Of a stretch of DNA of 64,000 bases, positions 40,369-50,400 are shown piece by piece (position 1 is the first letter of the stretch; each line of letters starts with the position of its first letter). The translations under genes were made by a program, and so were the position numbers. This stretch comes from a virus: IMG/VR virus record IMGVR_UViG_3300022752_000035, positions 1 to 64,000 of that record; one strand, written 5' to 3'. Under the pieces are notes generated by a model. That model was given only the letters and a program-made list of their open reading frames with translations. It had not been told where the DNA came from and did not search any database.

Positions 40369-42889
40369 TTTTGTTAATTCATTTAGTAAAATTGATTTAC
40401 CTTTATATGGAGTAAGACTGCCAGAATTTAAAGTCAAGACAGAACATAAAAGTAATCTAGGCTTATCAGAAGACGCATCAAATACAGAGTTTTTAAAAAA
40501 ATTAGCTTATTCTAACTTACCAACTGGTAAAGAATATAAGAAGAGATTAGACCATGAATTTGAAATCATAGAAGATTTGGGGTTTATTGATTATATAATT
40601 CTTGTTTGGCTAGTTATTAATTATTGTAAAGAAAATAAAATACCAACAGGATTAGGAAGAGGAAGTGCCGCTGGCAGTTTAATTTTATATCTTATTGGGG
40701 TTACAAAGATTGATCCTATTAAACATAATCTTTATTTTGAAAGATTTATATCTAAGATTAGAGCTAAAAAGCAAGTTGTTGATGGGGTAACATACTTAGA
40801 TGGTAGTTTAATGTGTGACGTAGATTTGGATATCTGCTATTATAATAGACATAAAGTTATAGATTTCTTGAATCAAATATTTCCTAATAGAATTAGTAAA
40901 ATTTTAACATTTAACACTTTGAGTGGAAAACTATTAATTAAAGAGTGCGGAAAAATAGTTGATGAAAAAAGTGAAACAGAAATGACAGGAGTCAGTTCTC
41001 TTATCCCAAAAATATTCGGACAAGTTAAAGATATTTCAGAAGCATATGAAGAAGTGGAAAAATTTAAAGAATGGTGCGATGAAAATTCAGAAATATATAG
41101 CATAGCCTTAAAACTTCGTAATCTTATTAAAAATAAAGGAGTACATCCTTCTGGTGTTCAAATTTCCCATAGTCCATTATCAGAAACTTGCCCATTAGAA
41201 TTATCTTCTGATAAAGAATCAGTTAGTGCATTTGATATGAATGATATAAGTCAATTTAATGTCAAATTAGATTTGCTAGGATTAAGAAGCGTTTCAGTAG
41301 TTTATGATGTATGTAGTATGATTAATAAAAATATTGAAGATATAGATATTGAAGATAATTTTATATATCAGCAATTACAAGACCTTAGAAGTCCTCATGG
41401 TTTATTCCAGATCGAAGCAGATACTAATTTTAAAGTATGCAGAAAAGTTAGACCTAGAAATTCAGAAGAATTAAGTGCTGTATTAGCACTTGCTAGACCT
41501 GGAGCTTTGCAGTTTGTAGATCAATATGCTAAATATGTTGAAACAGGAGAGTTTCAATCTATTCATCCATTTTTTGATGATATTTTGAAAAGAACTGGTG
41601 GAGTAGCACTTTATCAAGAGCAATTGATGCAAATGGCTCATAAGATTGGATTCACACTAGATGAAGCAGAAATTCTTAGAAGAATTGTAGGAAAGAAAAA
41701 GGTTGAAGAAATTAAAGCGTGGAAAGAAAAGATTGAAAAGAAATGCGCAAAGAATAATTTACCAAAAGAAGTAGGAGAGGTTTTGTGGAAAATTTTAGAA
41801 GATTCTGCCAACTATTCATTTAACGCAAGCCATAGTCAAAGTTATGCAGCTTTGGCAGCAATTACAATCTATCTTAAATTTAAATATCCTAAAGAGTTCT
41901 TCTTGTCTTTATTAAAGATGACAAGATTTGAACCAGATCCAATTAATGAAATTTCTAAAATACATAAAGAAATGGATTTATTTAATATCAAGTTATTGCC
42001 ACCTCATATCGTAAAATCTGAAATGGATTTCAGCGTAGAAGAGAAAGATATTAGATTTGGATTATTATCAATTAAAGGTATTTCTGATAAATCAATAGAA
42101 AGACTAAATAATTTTAGGAATAAATATGCTACAAAATTTGATGTATTTAAATCTGCTCAACAAGCTAAATTATCTATTAGAGTTTTATCACCTTTGATTC
42201 AAGCTGGAGCATTGGAAAATTTTAAACAATCAAGAAGCAAAGTCGTGTTGGAAGCCCAATTATGGAATATACTTAATCAAAATGAACAAAAATATGCTAT
42301 GACATATGGCGAAAAGTTTGATTATGATTTATTCAAAATAATTAAATTTTTAAATACTACAAAAGATGAAAAAGGTAAATTTATTATTAAAGAAAGTAGA
42401 TTAGACACAATAAGAAAAGCTTATGCTCCATATAAAAAGATTTATGAACAAAATAGTAAAAATGAAAGATTTGCGAATTGGTATTATGAGAATAAATTGC
42501 TGGGTTATACATATAATACAACATTAAAAGATATTTTCTCAGATCAAAAACCAGATCTCCTTAATATAAGAGAAGTAAATGAGGCTCCAGAAGGTTTACC
42601 TGTATTATTTATTGGTGTTATAAAAGATCAATATCTTGGAATAGCTAATAATAGTAAAAAGACTAGATATTTAAGACTTAATGTGCAAGATGAAACATCC
42701 ACAATTAATGCTCTTATATTTAATGATAAGATAGAAGAATGCAAAGAGATGAATAATCATTTACCTGATGAAAATAATATAGTTATAATAAGAGGTAGAA
42801 AAAAGAGCGAAGATTCTGTCTTTGCAGATTTAATAGCTGTTCAAGACCATAAGATATTTATGAAACTTGGAGAAATTAAAGAAAAATAA
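40352..42889 (+). CDS. dnaE: DNA polymerase III alpha, catalytic core (split gene)
   Basis: A family C replicative polymerase of 845 residues without PHP domain. GLGRGSAAGSLILYLIGVTK is the conserved GRGSAAGS motif. CDVDLDICYYNRHKVI carries the two catalytic Asp (PDxDxDF in relatives), and FNVKLDLLGLRSVSVVYDV the third (KxDxLGL). HHH/fingers (NYSFNASHSQSYAALAA) and a C-terminal OB-fold (VLFIGVIKDQYLGIANNSKK) are present. The ATG at 40352 is used; a GTG lies one codon upstream. The start region matches the palm border of normal DnaE, confirming that the PHP part is encoded separately at 38161. No beta-clamp or tau gene is seen in this window. Confidence 0.93.
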   Translation: MTKTFDFVNSFSKIDLPLYGVRLPEFKVKTEHKSNLGLSEDASNTEFLKKLAYSNLPTGKEYKKRLDHEFEIIEDLGFIDYIILVWLVINYCKENKIPTGLGRGSAAGSLILYLIGVTKIDPIKHNLYFERFISKIRAKKQVVDGVTYLDGSLMCDVDLDICYYNRHKVIDFLNQIFPNRISKILTFNTLSGKLLIKECGKIVDEKSETEMTGVSSLIPKIFGQVKDISEAYEEVEKFKEWCDENSEIYSIALKLRNLIKNKGVHPSGVQISHSPLSETCPLELSSDKESVSAFDMNDISQFNVKLDLLGLRSVSVVYDVCSMINKNIEDIDIEDNFIYQQLQDLRSPHGLFQIEADTNFKVCRKVRPRNSEELSAVLALARPGALQFVDQYAKYVETGEFQSIHPFFDDILKRTGGVALYQEQLMQMAHKIGFTLDEAEILRRIVGKKKVEEIKAWKEKIEKKCAKNNLPKEVGEVLWKILEDSANYSFNASHSQSYAALAAITIYLKFKYPKEFFLSLLKMTRFEPDPINEISKIHKEMDLFNIKLLPPHIVKSEMDFSVEEKDIRFGLLSIKGISDKSIERLNNFRNKYATKFDVFKSAQQAKLSIRVLSPLIQAGALENFKQSRSKVVLEAQLWNILNQNEQKYAMTYGEKFDYDLFKIIKFLNTTKDEKGKFIIKESRLDTIRKAYAPYKKIYEQNSKNERFANWYYENKLLGYTYNTTLKDIFSDQKPDLLNIREVNEAPEGLPVLFIGVIKDQYLGIANNSKKTRYLRLNVQDETSTINALIFNDKIEECKEMNNHLPDENNIVIIRGRKKSEDSVFADLIAVQDHKIFMKLGEIKEK

Positions 42890-42890
42890 C

Positions 42891-42919
42891 TTGATTTATT
42901 AATTAAGTAATGATAATAT
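42891..42919 (+). promoter_or_regulatory. Sigma70-type promoter, leaderless arrangement
   Basis: TTGATT (42891-42896), 17-bp spacer, TAATAT (42914-42919), then 7 nt to the ATG at 42927. Confidence 0.6.
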
Positions 42920-42926
42920 ATAATAT

Positions 42927-43511
42927 ATGATACAAATTTATAAACCCACACCTCGCAATACTGGCACAGCTTGTAGCTTTTCTTTTAATAATCTTGATGG
43001 TAATTTTTATTTAAATTTAATTAAACAAGCCTCTTGGAATGATCAAAAAAAGATAGGTAGTTTTTCGGAAAACGCTCAAAATCCAGAGAAAAAAGTGGTC
43101 GTTAAATTATCTAAAATAGAGGTTTGTGGTATTTTGGATGCACTAGATCATAATAGAAACGCAGATTTTTTTCATAATTCAGAAAACCAAAAGCTAGGAA
43201 TTAAGTTCTCTCCATATATTAGAGAAGAAAAGCAAATTGGTTTTAGTTTGAATGTAATCAAAAACTCAAAAATGCAAACTGCACAACCAGCGGTTAGTTT
43301 TCTTATTGGTTTTACTTTTGCAGAAGCTAGGCTAATTGCAGAATATATCAAGTTCGGATTAGGTCATATTTTCTCAACAGAGAGAAGCGAAGAGATTAAA
43401 AAATTAAAAAACGCTAAAAGCAAAGCTATAGAAAATAAAAAACAAAAAGACGAAGTTGAAGATACAATAGAAGAAGGTAATTTATCTGAACAAGAAGACG
43501 ATCTTTGGTAA
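42927..43511 (+). CDS. Putative single-stranded DNA-binding protein
   Basis: A 194-residue protein. The beta-rich N-terminal ~150 residues (KPTPRNTGTACSFSFNNLDG, VVKLSKIEVCGILDALDHNR, KQIGFSLNVIKNSKM) resemble SSB-like proteins encoded by large phages beside the polymerase. The acidic tail EEGNLSEQEDDLW ends in a hydrophobic residue, the usual SSB tip for recruiting replication partners. It follows the polymerase gene and has its own leaderless promoter. Assignment is by architecture and context, not by an OB-fold motif. Confidence 0.65.
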   Translation: MIQIYKPTPRNTGTACSFSFNNLDGNFYLNLIKQASWNDQKKIGSFSENAQNPEKKVVVKLSKIEVCGILDALDHNRNADFFHNSENQKLGIKFSPYIREEKQIGFSLNVIKNSKMQTAQPAVSFLIGFTFAEARLIAEYIKFGLGHIFSTERSEEIKKLKNAKSKAIENKKQKDEVEDTIEEGNLSEQEDDLW

Positions 43512-43516
43512 AAATA

Positions 43517-45436
43517 ATGCGTAAGAAGATCGTTTTTCAATCTGACTTCGCTTTGGCTAAGACAGGCTTTGGTAGAAATTCTAAAGCTATACTTAAATAT
43601 TTATATAAAACTGGTAAATATGATATTGTACATTATTGTTGTGGTATGCAGAAAGGCAATAATCAATTAGATAGAACTCCTTGGAAAAGTTGCGGTTCAT
43701 TACCAAATACTCAAAAAGAAGTAGAAAAATTAAATAAAGATCCTCATTTGGCTAGAATGGCAAGTTATGGGGCTTATCTTTTAGACGAAGTTATTAAAGA
43801 AGAAAAGCCAGACGTTTATATTGCTGTCCAAGATATTTGGGGAGTAGATTTTGCGATAGATAAGCCTTGGTTTAATAAAATTAATTCTGTTATTTGGACA
43901 ACTCTTGATTCTTTGCCAATTTTAGATTCAGCAGTTAAATGCGCTCCAAAAGTTAAAAATTATTGGATATGGAGCGATTTTGCAACACAAGCTCTTCACA
44001 AATTAGGTCACAAACATGTACAAACTGTTCACGGAGCATTAGATACGCAAAATTTCTATAGATTATCAGATGAAGAAAAGGATAATTTACGAACAAAGTT
44101 TAATATAGAAAAAGATAAATTCTTAGTTGGTTTCGTATTTAGAAATCAATTACGCAAAAGCGTTCCAAATTTGCTCGAAGGATATTCAATCTGGAAAAAA
44201 GAAAATAACATAAAAAATGCTGGCTTACTTTTACATACTCATTTTAGCGAAGGTTGGAATATCATGAAGCTCGCTGAAGAATATGGAATAGACAAAAAAG
44301 AAATATATACAACATATATATGCAAATCTTGTGGAAATTATGAAGTCAAAAATTTTACAGGTCAAGATATAGATTGTAATTTTTGTAATAATAAAAAATC
44401 ACAAACTACCACTAACGTATCAATAGGAGTAACAGAAGAACAGCTGAATGAGGTATATAACTTAATGGATGTATATTGTCATCCATTTACGAGCGGAGGT
44501 CAAGAGATCCCAATTCAAGAAGCTAAACTTACAGAATTAATTACTTTAGTTACTAATTATAGTTGCGGAGAAGAAATGTGCAAAGATGAAGCTGCAAGTT
44601 TTGCGTTAGAATGGGCAGAGTATAGAGAACATGGAACAGAGTTTATAAAAGCTTCTACATATCCAAAATCTATAGCAGAAAATTTAAATAAAGTATATAA
44701 AATGTCAAAAGAAGATAGAGTAAAGTATGGCAAAAAAGCTAGACGATGGACAATAGATAATTATTCTGTAGAGATAATAGGTAAAAAAATAGAAGAATTT
44801 ATAGATTCTTGCTCTTTCATTGATAAAGCTTTCTCTTTCAAGATAGAAGAAAAAGATCCATACCATTCTGTCCCTGAGATTAAAGATGATGGAGCGTGGG
44901 TAAAATATTTATACGAAAATATTTTAAAAACTAAAAATATTCCATCAGAAGATGAAGGTTATAAATATTGGATGGCAGAATTACAAAAGGGAACAAAAAG
45001 AATTGATATAGAAAATTATTTTCGTCAAGTAGCATTACAAGATAATAATAAAAATAAACAAATTTCTTTTGAAGATCTTCTAGATAAAGATGATGCTGGC
45101 AAAAGAATATTATATGTTATGCCAGAAAGTATTGGAGATGTATTTTTATCTACAAGTTTATTTAGATCTATTAAAGATCAATATCCAAACCATAATCTTT
45201 ATGTCGCTACAAAATCAGATTATTTCGATGTTTTAGAAGCCAATCCATATATACATAAAGTTATAGAATATATATCTCAAATGGATAGTCTTCCTTGGCT
45301 GGAGGGAATCAGTACTCATAAAGGTTACTTTGATATTGCATTTTTACCTTATGCTCAAACTCAAAGATTCTTAACATATTTACATAATGGTAAAACAAAT
45401 ATAGCTTATAAGGATTATAAATATGCATCTAGTTGA
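43517..45436 (+). CDS. Large glycosyltransferase: GT4-like domain with zinc ribbon, plus N-terminal half of a GT9 domain
   Basis: A 639-residue protein starting at MRKKIVFQSDF; an upstream TTG at 43505 is less likely. Residues ~1-420 form a GT-B/GT4 enzyme (VHGALDTQNFYRLSDEEKDN, HPFTSGGQEIPIQEAKLTEL) with an inserted CxxC...CxxC zinc ribbon (CKSCGNYEV...CNFCNNKK). The last ~110 residues (ILYVMPESIGDVFLSTSLFR, then HNLYVATK) are the N-terminal half of a GT9 transferase, but the frame ends in TGA. The matching C-terminal half starts in a different frame at 45423. This suggests a split gene, a programmed +1 frameshift or a sequence error. Confidence 0.75.
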   Translation: MRKKIVFQSDFALAKTGFGRNSKAILKYLYKTGKYDIVHYCCGMQKGNNQLDRTPWKSCGSLPNTQKEVEKLNKDPHLARMASYGAYLLDEVIKEEKPDVYIAVQDIWGVDFAIDKPWFNKINSVIWTTLDSLPILDSAVKCAPKVKNYWIWSDFATQALHKLGHKHVQTVHGALDTQNFYRLSDEEKDNLRTKFNIEKDKFLVGFVFRNQLRKSVPNLLEGYSIWKKENNIKNAGLLLHTHFSEGWNIMKLAEEYGIDKKEIYTTYICKSCGNYEVKNFTGQDIDCNFCNNKKSQTTTNVSIGVTEEQLNEVYNLMDVYCHPFTSGGQEIPIQEAKLTELITLVTNYSCGEEMCKDEAASFALEWAEYREHGTEFIKASTYPKSIAENLNKVYKMSKEDRVKYGKKARRWTIDNYSVEIIGKKIEEFIDSCSFIDKAFSFKIEEKDPYHSVPEIKDDGAWVKYLYENILKTKNIPSEDEGYKYWMAELQKGTKRIDIENYFRQVALQDNNKNKQISFEDLLDKDDAGKRILYVMPESIGDVFLSTSLFRSIKDQYPNHNLYVATKSDYFDVLEANPYIHKVIEYISQMDSLPWLEGISTHKGYFDIAFLPYAQTQRFLTYLHNGKTNIAYKDYKYASS

Positions 45437-46601
45437 AACATATGCTCTTAATTGCGGCTTAAAAATTGATAAGCCATTTATATATGAAAAATATTGTCCA
45501 ATTCCATTTGATAAATATATATCATTCCAACCATGCAGTAAATATACATCAAAAAGTTATGATTATTGGCAAGAAGTTATTAATCAAATTTTACCACAAC
45601 TTAATGAAAAAAATATTCACATTATTCAAATAGGTGGTAAAGATGAAAAACCAATAGAAAATTGTTATCATCTTCAAGGAAAAACAAATATTAATCAAGC
45701 GGCTTATATTATAAAAAGAGGATTGTTGCATTTTGGTGCCGATAGTTTTGGAGTCCATGTAGCAAGTTATTATGATAAACCAATTGTTGCATTATATTCT
45801 AATAGTAGACCAGAAAATGCTGGTCCATATTTTAGCTCTAAAGATAACATTAAAATTTTGGAGATAGACAAAAAAAATAGAAAGCCAAGTTATTCAGCCG
45901 AAGAATCTCCAAAAACTATTAATGAAATCGATCCAATAGATATAGCAAATGCAGTTTTAAGATTTTTAGATTTAAATAAAATTAATATAAAAACAGTTCA
46001 TTTGGGTGATGATTACAATAGAAAACTAATTGAATCTGTACCTAATGCAATTATAGCAGATATATCGAAATTAGGAGTTAATTCTTTGATCATGAGAATG
46101 GATTATGAATTTAATGAAGAAGTTCTAGAAGAGCAATTAAAAAGAAATAATTGCTCAATTGTAACATCTAAACTAATTAAATATGATATATTAAATAAAT
46201 ATAAAGATAATATTTCTCAAATTATTTATAATATAGATGAAAATCATGATGTTGATTTTGTAAAAAACCTCAAGAAATTAGGCAAACCATTTGTAACTTC
46301 TAGCTTCTTATCTGAAGATTTTATAGAATCAATCAAATTAGAATATATGGATTTCTGTCAAATTTTAAAGTTAAATAAAACTACAAAAAAAGACGTTAAG
46401 AATTTAAAAGAAAATATTAATAATTTATATTATAAATGTAATAAAATTACAATTAGTCAAGGTAAAATATATAATTCTAAAGCAGCTTATTTAAATAATA
46501 TTGAATTTCAACATAAACCTATAAAAATTATAGATATACCAGAATTTTGGGAAGAAGCTAAATACTTCTATCTTTTCGAGTTGACAAAAGATCAAATTTA
46601 A
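45423..46601 (+). CDS. C-terminal half of the GT9 glycosyltransferase, with an extra C-terminal domain
   Basis: A 392-residue protein. Residues 1-170 (KYISFQPCSKYTSKSYDYW, LLHFGADSFGVHVASYYDKP) are the donor-binding half of a GT9 transferase and fit directly after the half that ends in the previous gene. Residues ~190-392 are unrelated helices and strands (VHLGDDYNRKLIESVPNAII) with no recognised family. The ATG lies 14 nt inside the upstream gene in another frame. It may be translated by re-initiation or by +1 frameshifting as one long enzyme. Confidence 0.65.
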   Translation: MHLVETYALNCGLKIDKPFIYEKYCPIPFDKYISFQPCSKYTSKSYDYWQEVINQILPQLNEKNIHIIQIGGKDEKPIENCYHLQGKTNINQAAYIIKRGLLHFGADSFGVHVASYYDKPIVALYSNSRPENAGPYFSSKDNIKILEIDKKNRKPSYSAEESPKTINEIDPIDIANAVLRFLDLNKINIKTVHLGDDYNRKLIESVPNAIIADISKLGVNSLIMRMDYEFNEEVLEEQLKRNNCSIVTSKLIKYDILNKYKDNISQIIYNIDENHDVDFVKNLKKLGKPFVTSSFLSEDFIESIKLEYMDFCQILKLNKTTKKDVKNLKENINNLYYKCNKITISQGKIYNSKAAYLNNIEFQHKPIKIIDIPEFWEEAKYFYLFELTKDQI

Positions 46602-46609
46602 AGTATGAT
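46581..46609 (+). promoter_or_regulatory. Sigma70-type promoter, leaderless arrangement
   Basis: Perfect TTGACA (46581-46586), 17-bp spacer, TATGAT (46604-46609), then 6 nt to the ATG at 46616. It overlaps the end of the glycosyltransferase gene. Confidence 0.7.
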
Positions 46610-46615
46610 TCACTA

Positions 46616-47404
46616 ATGGAAGAATCAATTTCAATTAATAGTTCAGAACTTAATAAAATTACTTCAATCACAGATAATAGCCTTATGAATGAATCAAAAG
46701 TCGTACCACCAAAGCTCTTTATAAGAAATAATTATGGTTTATTAGAAAATGATAATATTAATTATGTATTTAATGATGATGGATCTATTAATTGGAGAGC
46801 TATGGTTAAAAGTCAATATCTTGTACCTAATCGTCAAAGGACACAAGAAACAGATGTATCTAAATTAGAAGATAAAGATTTGCTTATTCTTCTTGGCGGT
46901 ATTAAAGAGCTCGCTCAAATCAGAGGTTTTACAAGCGTTGAATATAATGTAGTTACAGCAACAGATAATTATTTTGCTACATCTTGTAGAATTACTTGGA
47001 TTCCAAATTACGAAACAGAAAATCGCCCAGTTGTATTTGAAGCGCTTGCAGATGCTTCTCTAGTCAATACTAAAGATTTTGCTCGTTATTTTTTAGCAGC
47101 GATTGCAGAGAATAGAGCTTTTGTTCGTTGTGTACGTAATTTCCTAAAAATTAACATTGTATCACAAGAAGAGCTAGGTGATGCAAAGTTGGGTCTTGTA
47201 GCCAAAGAAGATGCTGAAAAAGAAAATCCAATGAATCCCACTGTTTTATTGGAGAGAATTATGCAAGAAAAAAATATTTCTTTTGAAATTCTAAAGAAAA
47301 AACTTATTAAAGAAAAATTTGATGGTGCAGATAGTTTCAATTCAATAAAAGATGTTCCAAAAAGTAAAGTTTTTGAATTGATAGAGAGACTTAAAAAAAT
47401 CTAA
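46616..47404 (+). CDS. Putative single-strand annealing (Rad52/RecT-like) protein
   Basis: A 262-residue protein. The block RGFTSVEYNVVTATDNYFAT, TSCRITWIPN, EALADASLVNTKDFARYFLA and AIAENRAFVRCVRNFLKINI followed by VSQEELG has the layout (V.AT..., ..CRI.W, A.A...NT, A..RA..R..R) of phage Rad52-type annealing proteins. The C-terminal ~60 residues (VLLERIMQEKNISFEILKKK) form a separate helical domain seen in such phage proteins. It has a strong leaderless promoter and ends tail to tail with the minus-strand tail operon. The assignment needs a profile search. Confidence 0.55.
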   Translation: MEESISINSSELNKITSITDNSLMNESKVVPPKLFIRNNYGLLENDNINYVFNDDGSINWRAMVKSQYLVPNRQRTQETDVSKLEDKDLLILLGGIKELAQIRGFTSVEYNVVTATDNYFATSCRITWIPNYETENRPVVFEALADASLVNTKDFARYFLAAIAENRAFVRCVRNFLKINIVSQEELGDAKLGLVAKEDAEKENPMNPTVLLERIMQEKNISFEILKKKLIKEKFDGADSFNSIKDVPKSKVFELIERLKKI

Positions 47405-50400
47405 GTTTTAACACATAAAACTCCGCCACTTAACCAAACTCCTCCTTTCGGAATAAATGAATTCGTTGTTGGAAGTTTTGTCAAATCAAAAACTATTGGT
47501 GAATGATTTGGATCTTGACCAGTTATATAAATTCCATTAGCAAAATTCAAAAACAATGTATTTTCTTGAGATATGTTTTTTACTCCAGTTGAAGCATCAC
47601 TTAATACAATTGACCCAGAATTTTTAATGGTTATATTTTTTCCTAGAGCATTACTATAAGAACCACTGATTAAATTATTTGTTCCACCTAAAACGTTAGA
47701 GTATGTACCAGATACTATATTTAAACTGCCACCAAGAATAGAAGAAAAAGAATCGCTATAAATGTTATTATTATTGACGATTAAATTACCTGATCCTCCT
47801 ACGATATTAGTATATTGTAAATTTCCAGTTACTAGATTATTACTTCCCCCTAATACTGTACAAAATGCACTTTTTGGATATTGGTCATTAGGATTAAAAA
47901 TATCTATAATTTTATTTGATCGTCCACCAGGAATTAAATTAAAATCTCCTATGATAGTATTATTAACTCCTCCAGCTATACTAGATACAAGACCTTTGAT
48001 ATAGTTTCCAGTTCCACCACCTATAGTGGAACTTCCAATATCACTGAATCCAAAAGCGCCTAATCTTGCATAATTGAATGTACTTAATACAGATTTAGCA
48101 ATGTTTAAATCTTTTTCCAAATCAGAAGCTATATATTCATATATTAAACCAGTCATTTGGTTCACAGATAATGGAGCAGATAAACTAAAAGAAAATCCAT
48201 CGTTTCCTGTATTGCTAATATTATGCAAATATATTTCGTCTAAAGATGAATAAGCTCTTCCAAAAATTTTTGGAGAAAGATTAAATTTATCAATAAATTT
48301 AATATTTATATCTCCAGTAAATGATGCACTATTATCAATTAATATATTTTGTTGGACATCAAAAAGACCAGATCCAGTATTAGAAAATATTATATAGTTA
48401 ATTTTTATTCTATCTCCTGTAGCAATATTGTCTGATAATTGTATATTTAATCCAGTTTGATAAATATTTTTCAACCTTTGCAAATAAATATTATCATTAT
48501 TTATATTTTCTATAGACAAAAAGACTTTTGGTGAATCATAATTTAAATAATTATTAAAATTTATATTTAATTCATTATTTAAAAACCCCGTGTATGTCAA
48601 AGAATTAACATTTATCTTGGTGTTATCTATATTAAATTCTCCAGTTCTATATATAGAGACATTAACTTGCGCATCTTGATCAATAGGTCTAGAAGTATGG
48701 AAATAAAAACCTGTTGAACTTTTTCCTGAAATAAAATGAGAGTAAATATTTTTAGAAGAATTTCCACTTTGAATAATATTACATAATGGCGCATATCCAG
48801 TATCCAAAATGCCAGATAATAAATTTATATAAAGAAGATTTTCTCCAGATTTTAATCCTGTTTGATAAACTTGTATATTTTCTCCAGAGTATTTCCCAGT
48901 AAATCCTAAAGAATTGATATTTATATAATGATTGTTGTCTTTTAACTCTGCGCTTAAAGTCAACCTTAAATCTGAAGTATTACCAGATATAGCTCCCAGA
49001 GGAAACCAATTTATATTATTATCGTATATATTAAAAAAGTTAATTCCTTTTCTTTCCAAAGGAATATCATATCTATACCCTGTTCCAGTAATTAATTTTT
49101 GGAAAGGATATACTTTATTAATTTCTAAATGTACTCCATCATTCAATTCTGCACCAGTAAAAAATCCTTTAATTCCAACGAAATAATCAAGCAAAACATT
49201 TTCTTCTAAAACATTTGGAAAATCTATATAAAACCCAGTTCTATTTAATCCACTTATGTTTATAGATTTATAAACTCCATTATTTCCAATTAGATTAGGC
49301 ATGATTATTAATTCGTTTGAATTAACAAAAGGTTGAGTAAAATTAATTTTATAAGTTTTTGATCCTAAATTTAATCCAGTTCTTTCCGTTTTAAATTCGC
49401 AGACACTATTTCCCGTTCCTATAAATGATCCAGAATAAAGATTGGGAGATAGAAGACTGATCCAATTATATATCTTTATTTTATTATCGTTATTAATATT
49501 TGGATATACATCTAAAACATAATCAATTGTAGTGATATCAGAAATTTTATCTACTTTATAAATATTATTATTACTTTCTATATTAGTAAGAATCGCTAGT
49601 TCATCTGTAAATAATTGAGATGGATATTCTATTAAATATATATCAGCTTCATTATTAATATTTTTAATAAACATTTGATTCGCTATAGATGAAAGACCAG
49701 TTGAAGTTGCATCAATTGTATTTCCAAATCCCCCAACTATATTACAAAAAGACCCTAATAATGTATTGTTTTCTCCACCGCCAATCGTTGAATTATCACT
49801 AAAAAAAGATTTTACTGTAGAAATTACATTATTTTTTCCAGCGATAATACTAGATCTTCTTGATCCACTGATCAAATTATTTGTTCCAAATATAAATACA
49901 TTGTCAGTTTTTTTATCTATTTTATTATTTATTCCTAAAGCTACAGAAGAATCAGCCTCAACAATATTATTTGCATTTTTTATATTTTTAGAAGTAGTTA
50001 CTACTCCAGATAAAGGCCCCAAAATATCTAAACCTTGACCATCAAACTTAATATATCCGTCTTCATTGCCAACTCTAAATTTTGGTTTATTAAAATTATA
50101 TCTATTATCATAACCTAAATAAAATCCACTGCCTTCATCAACATTTTTGTCATTTACAGTTTTAATATAGCCACTTAATATACCTTCTTGGCCTATATTT
50201 AAAGCGTTGGTTATATTTGATTCTTCAGCTAATAATATCTGAGTTGCGGTTGCAGCAAATTCATTAGTGAATGGTATCCAATTTGGATTTCCAGCTTGAG
50301 GCTCAGAGTCTATATTAGTATAAGCTGCATACCAATGATTGACTCCTTCTCTTGAATATTTTACAACATCTCTTCTTAAATTACTTCCCACATATCCTAT

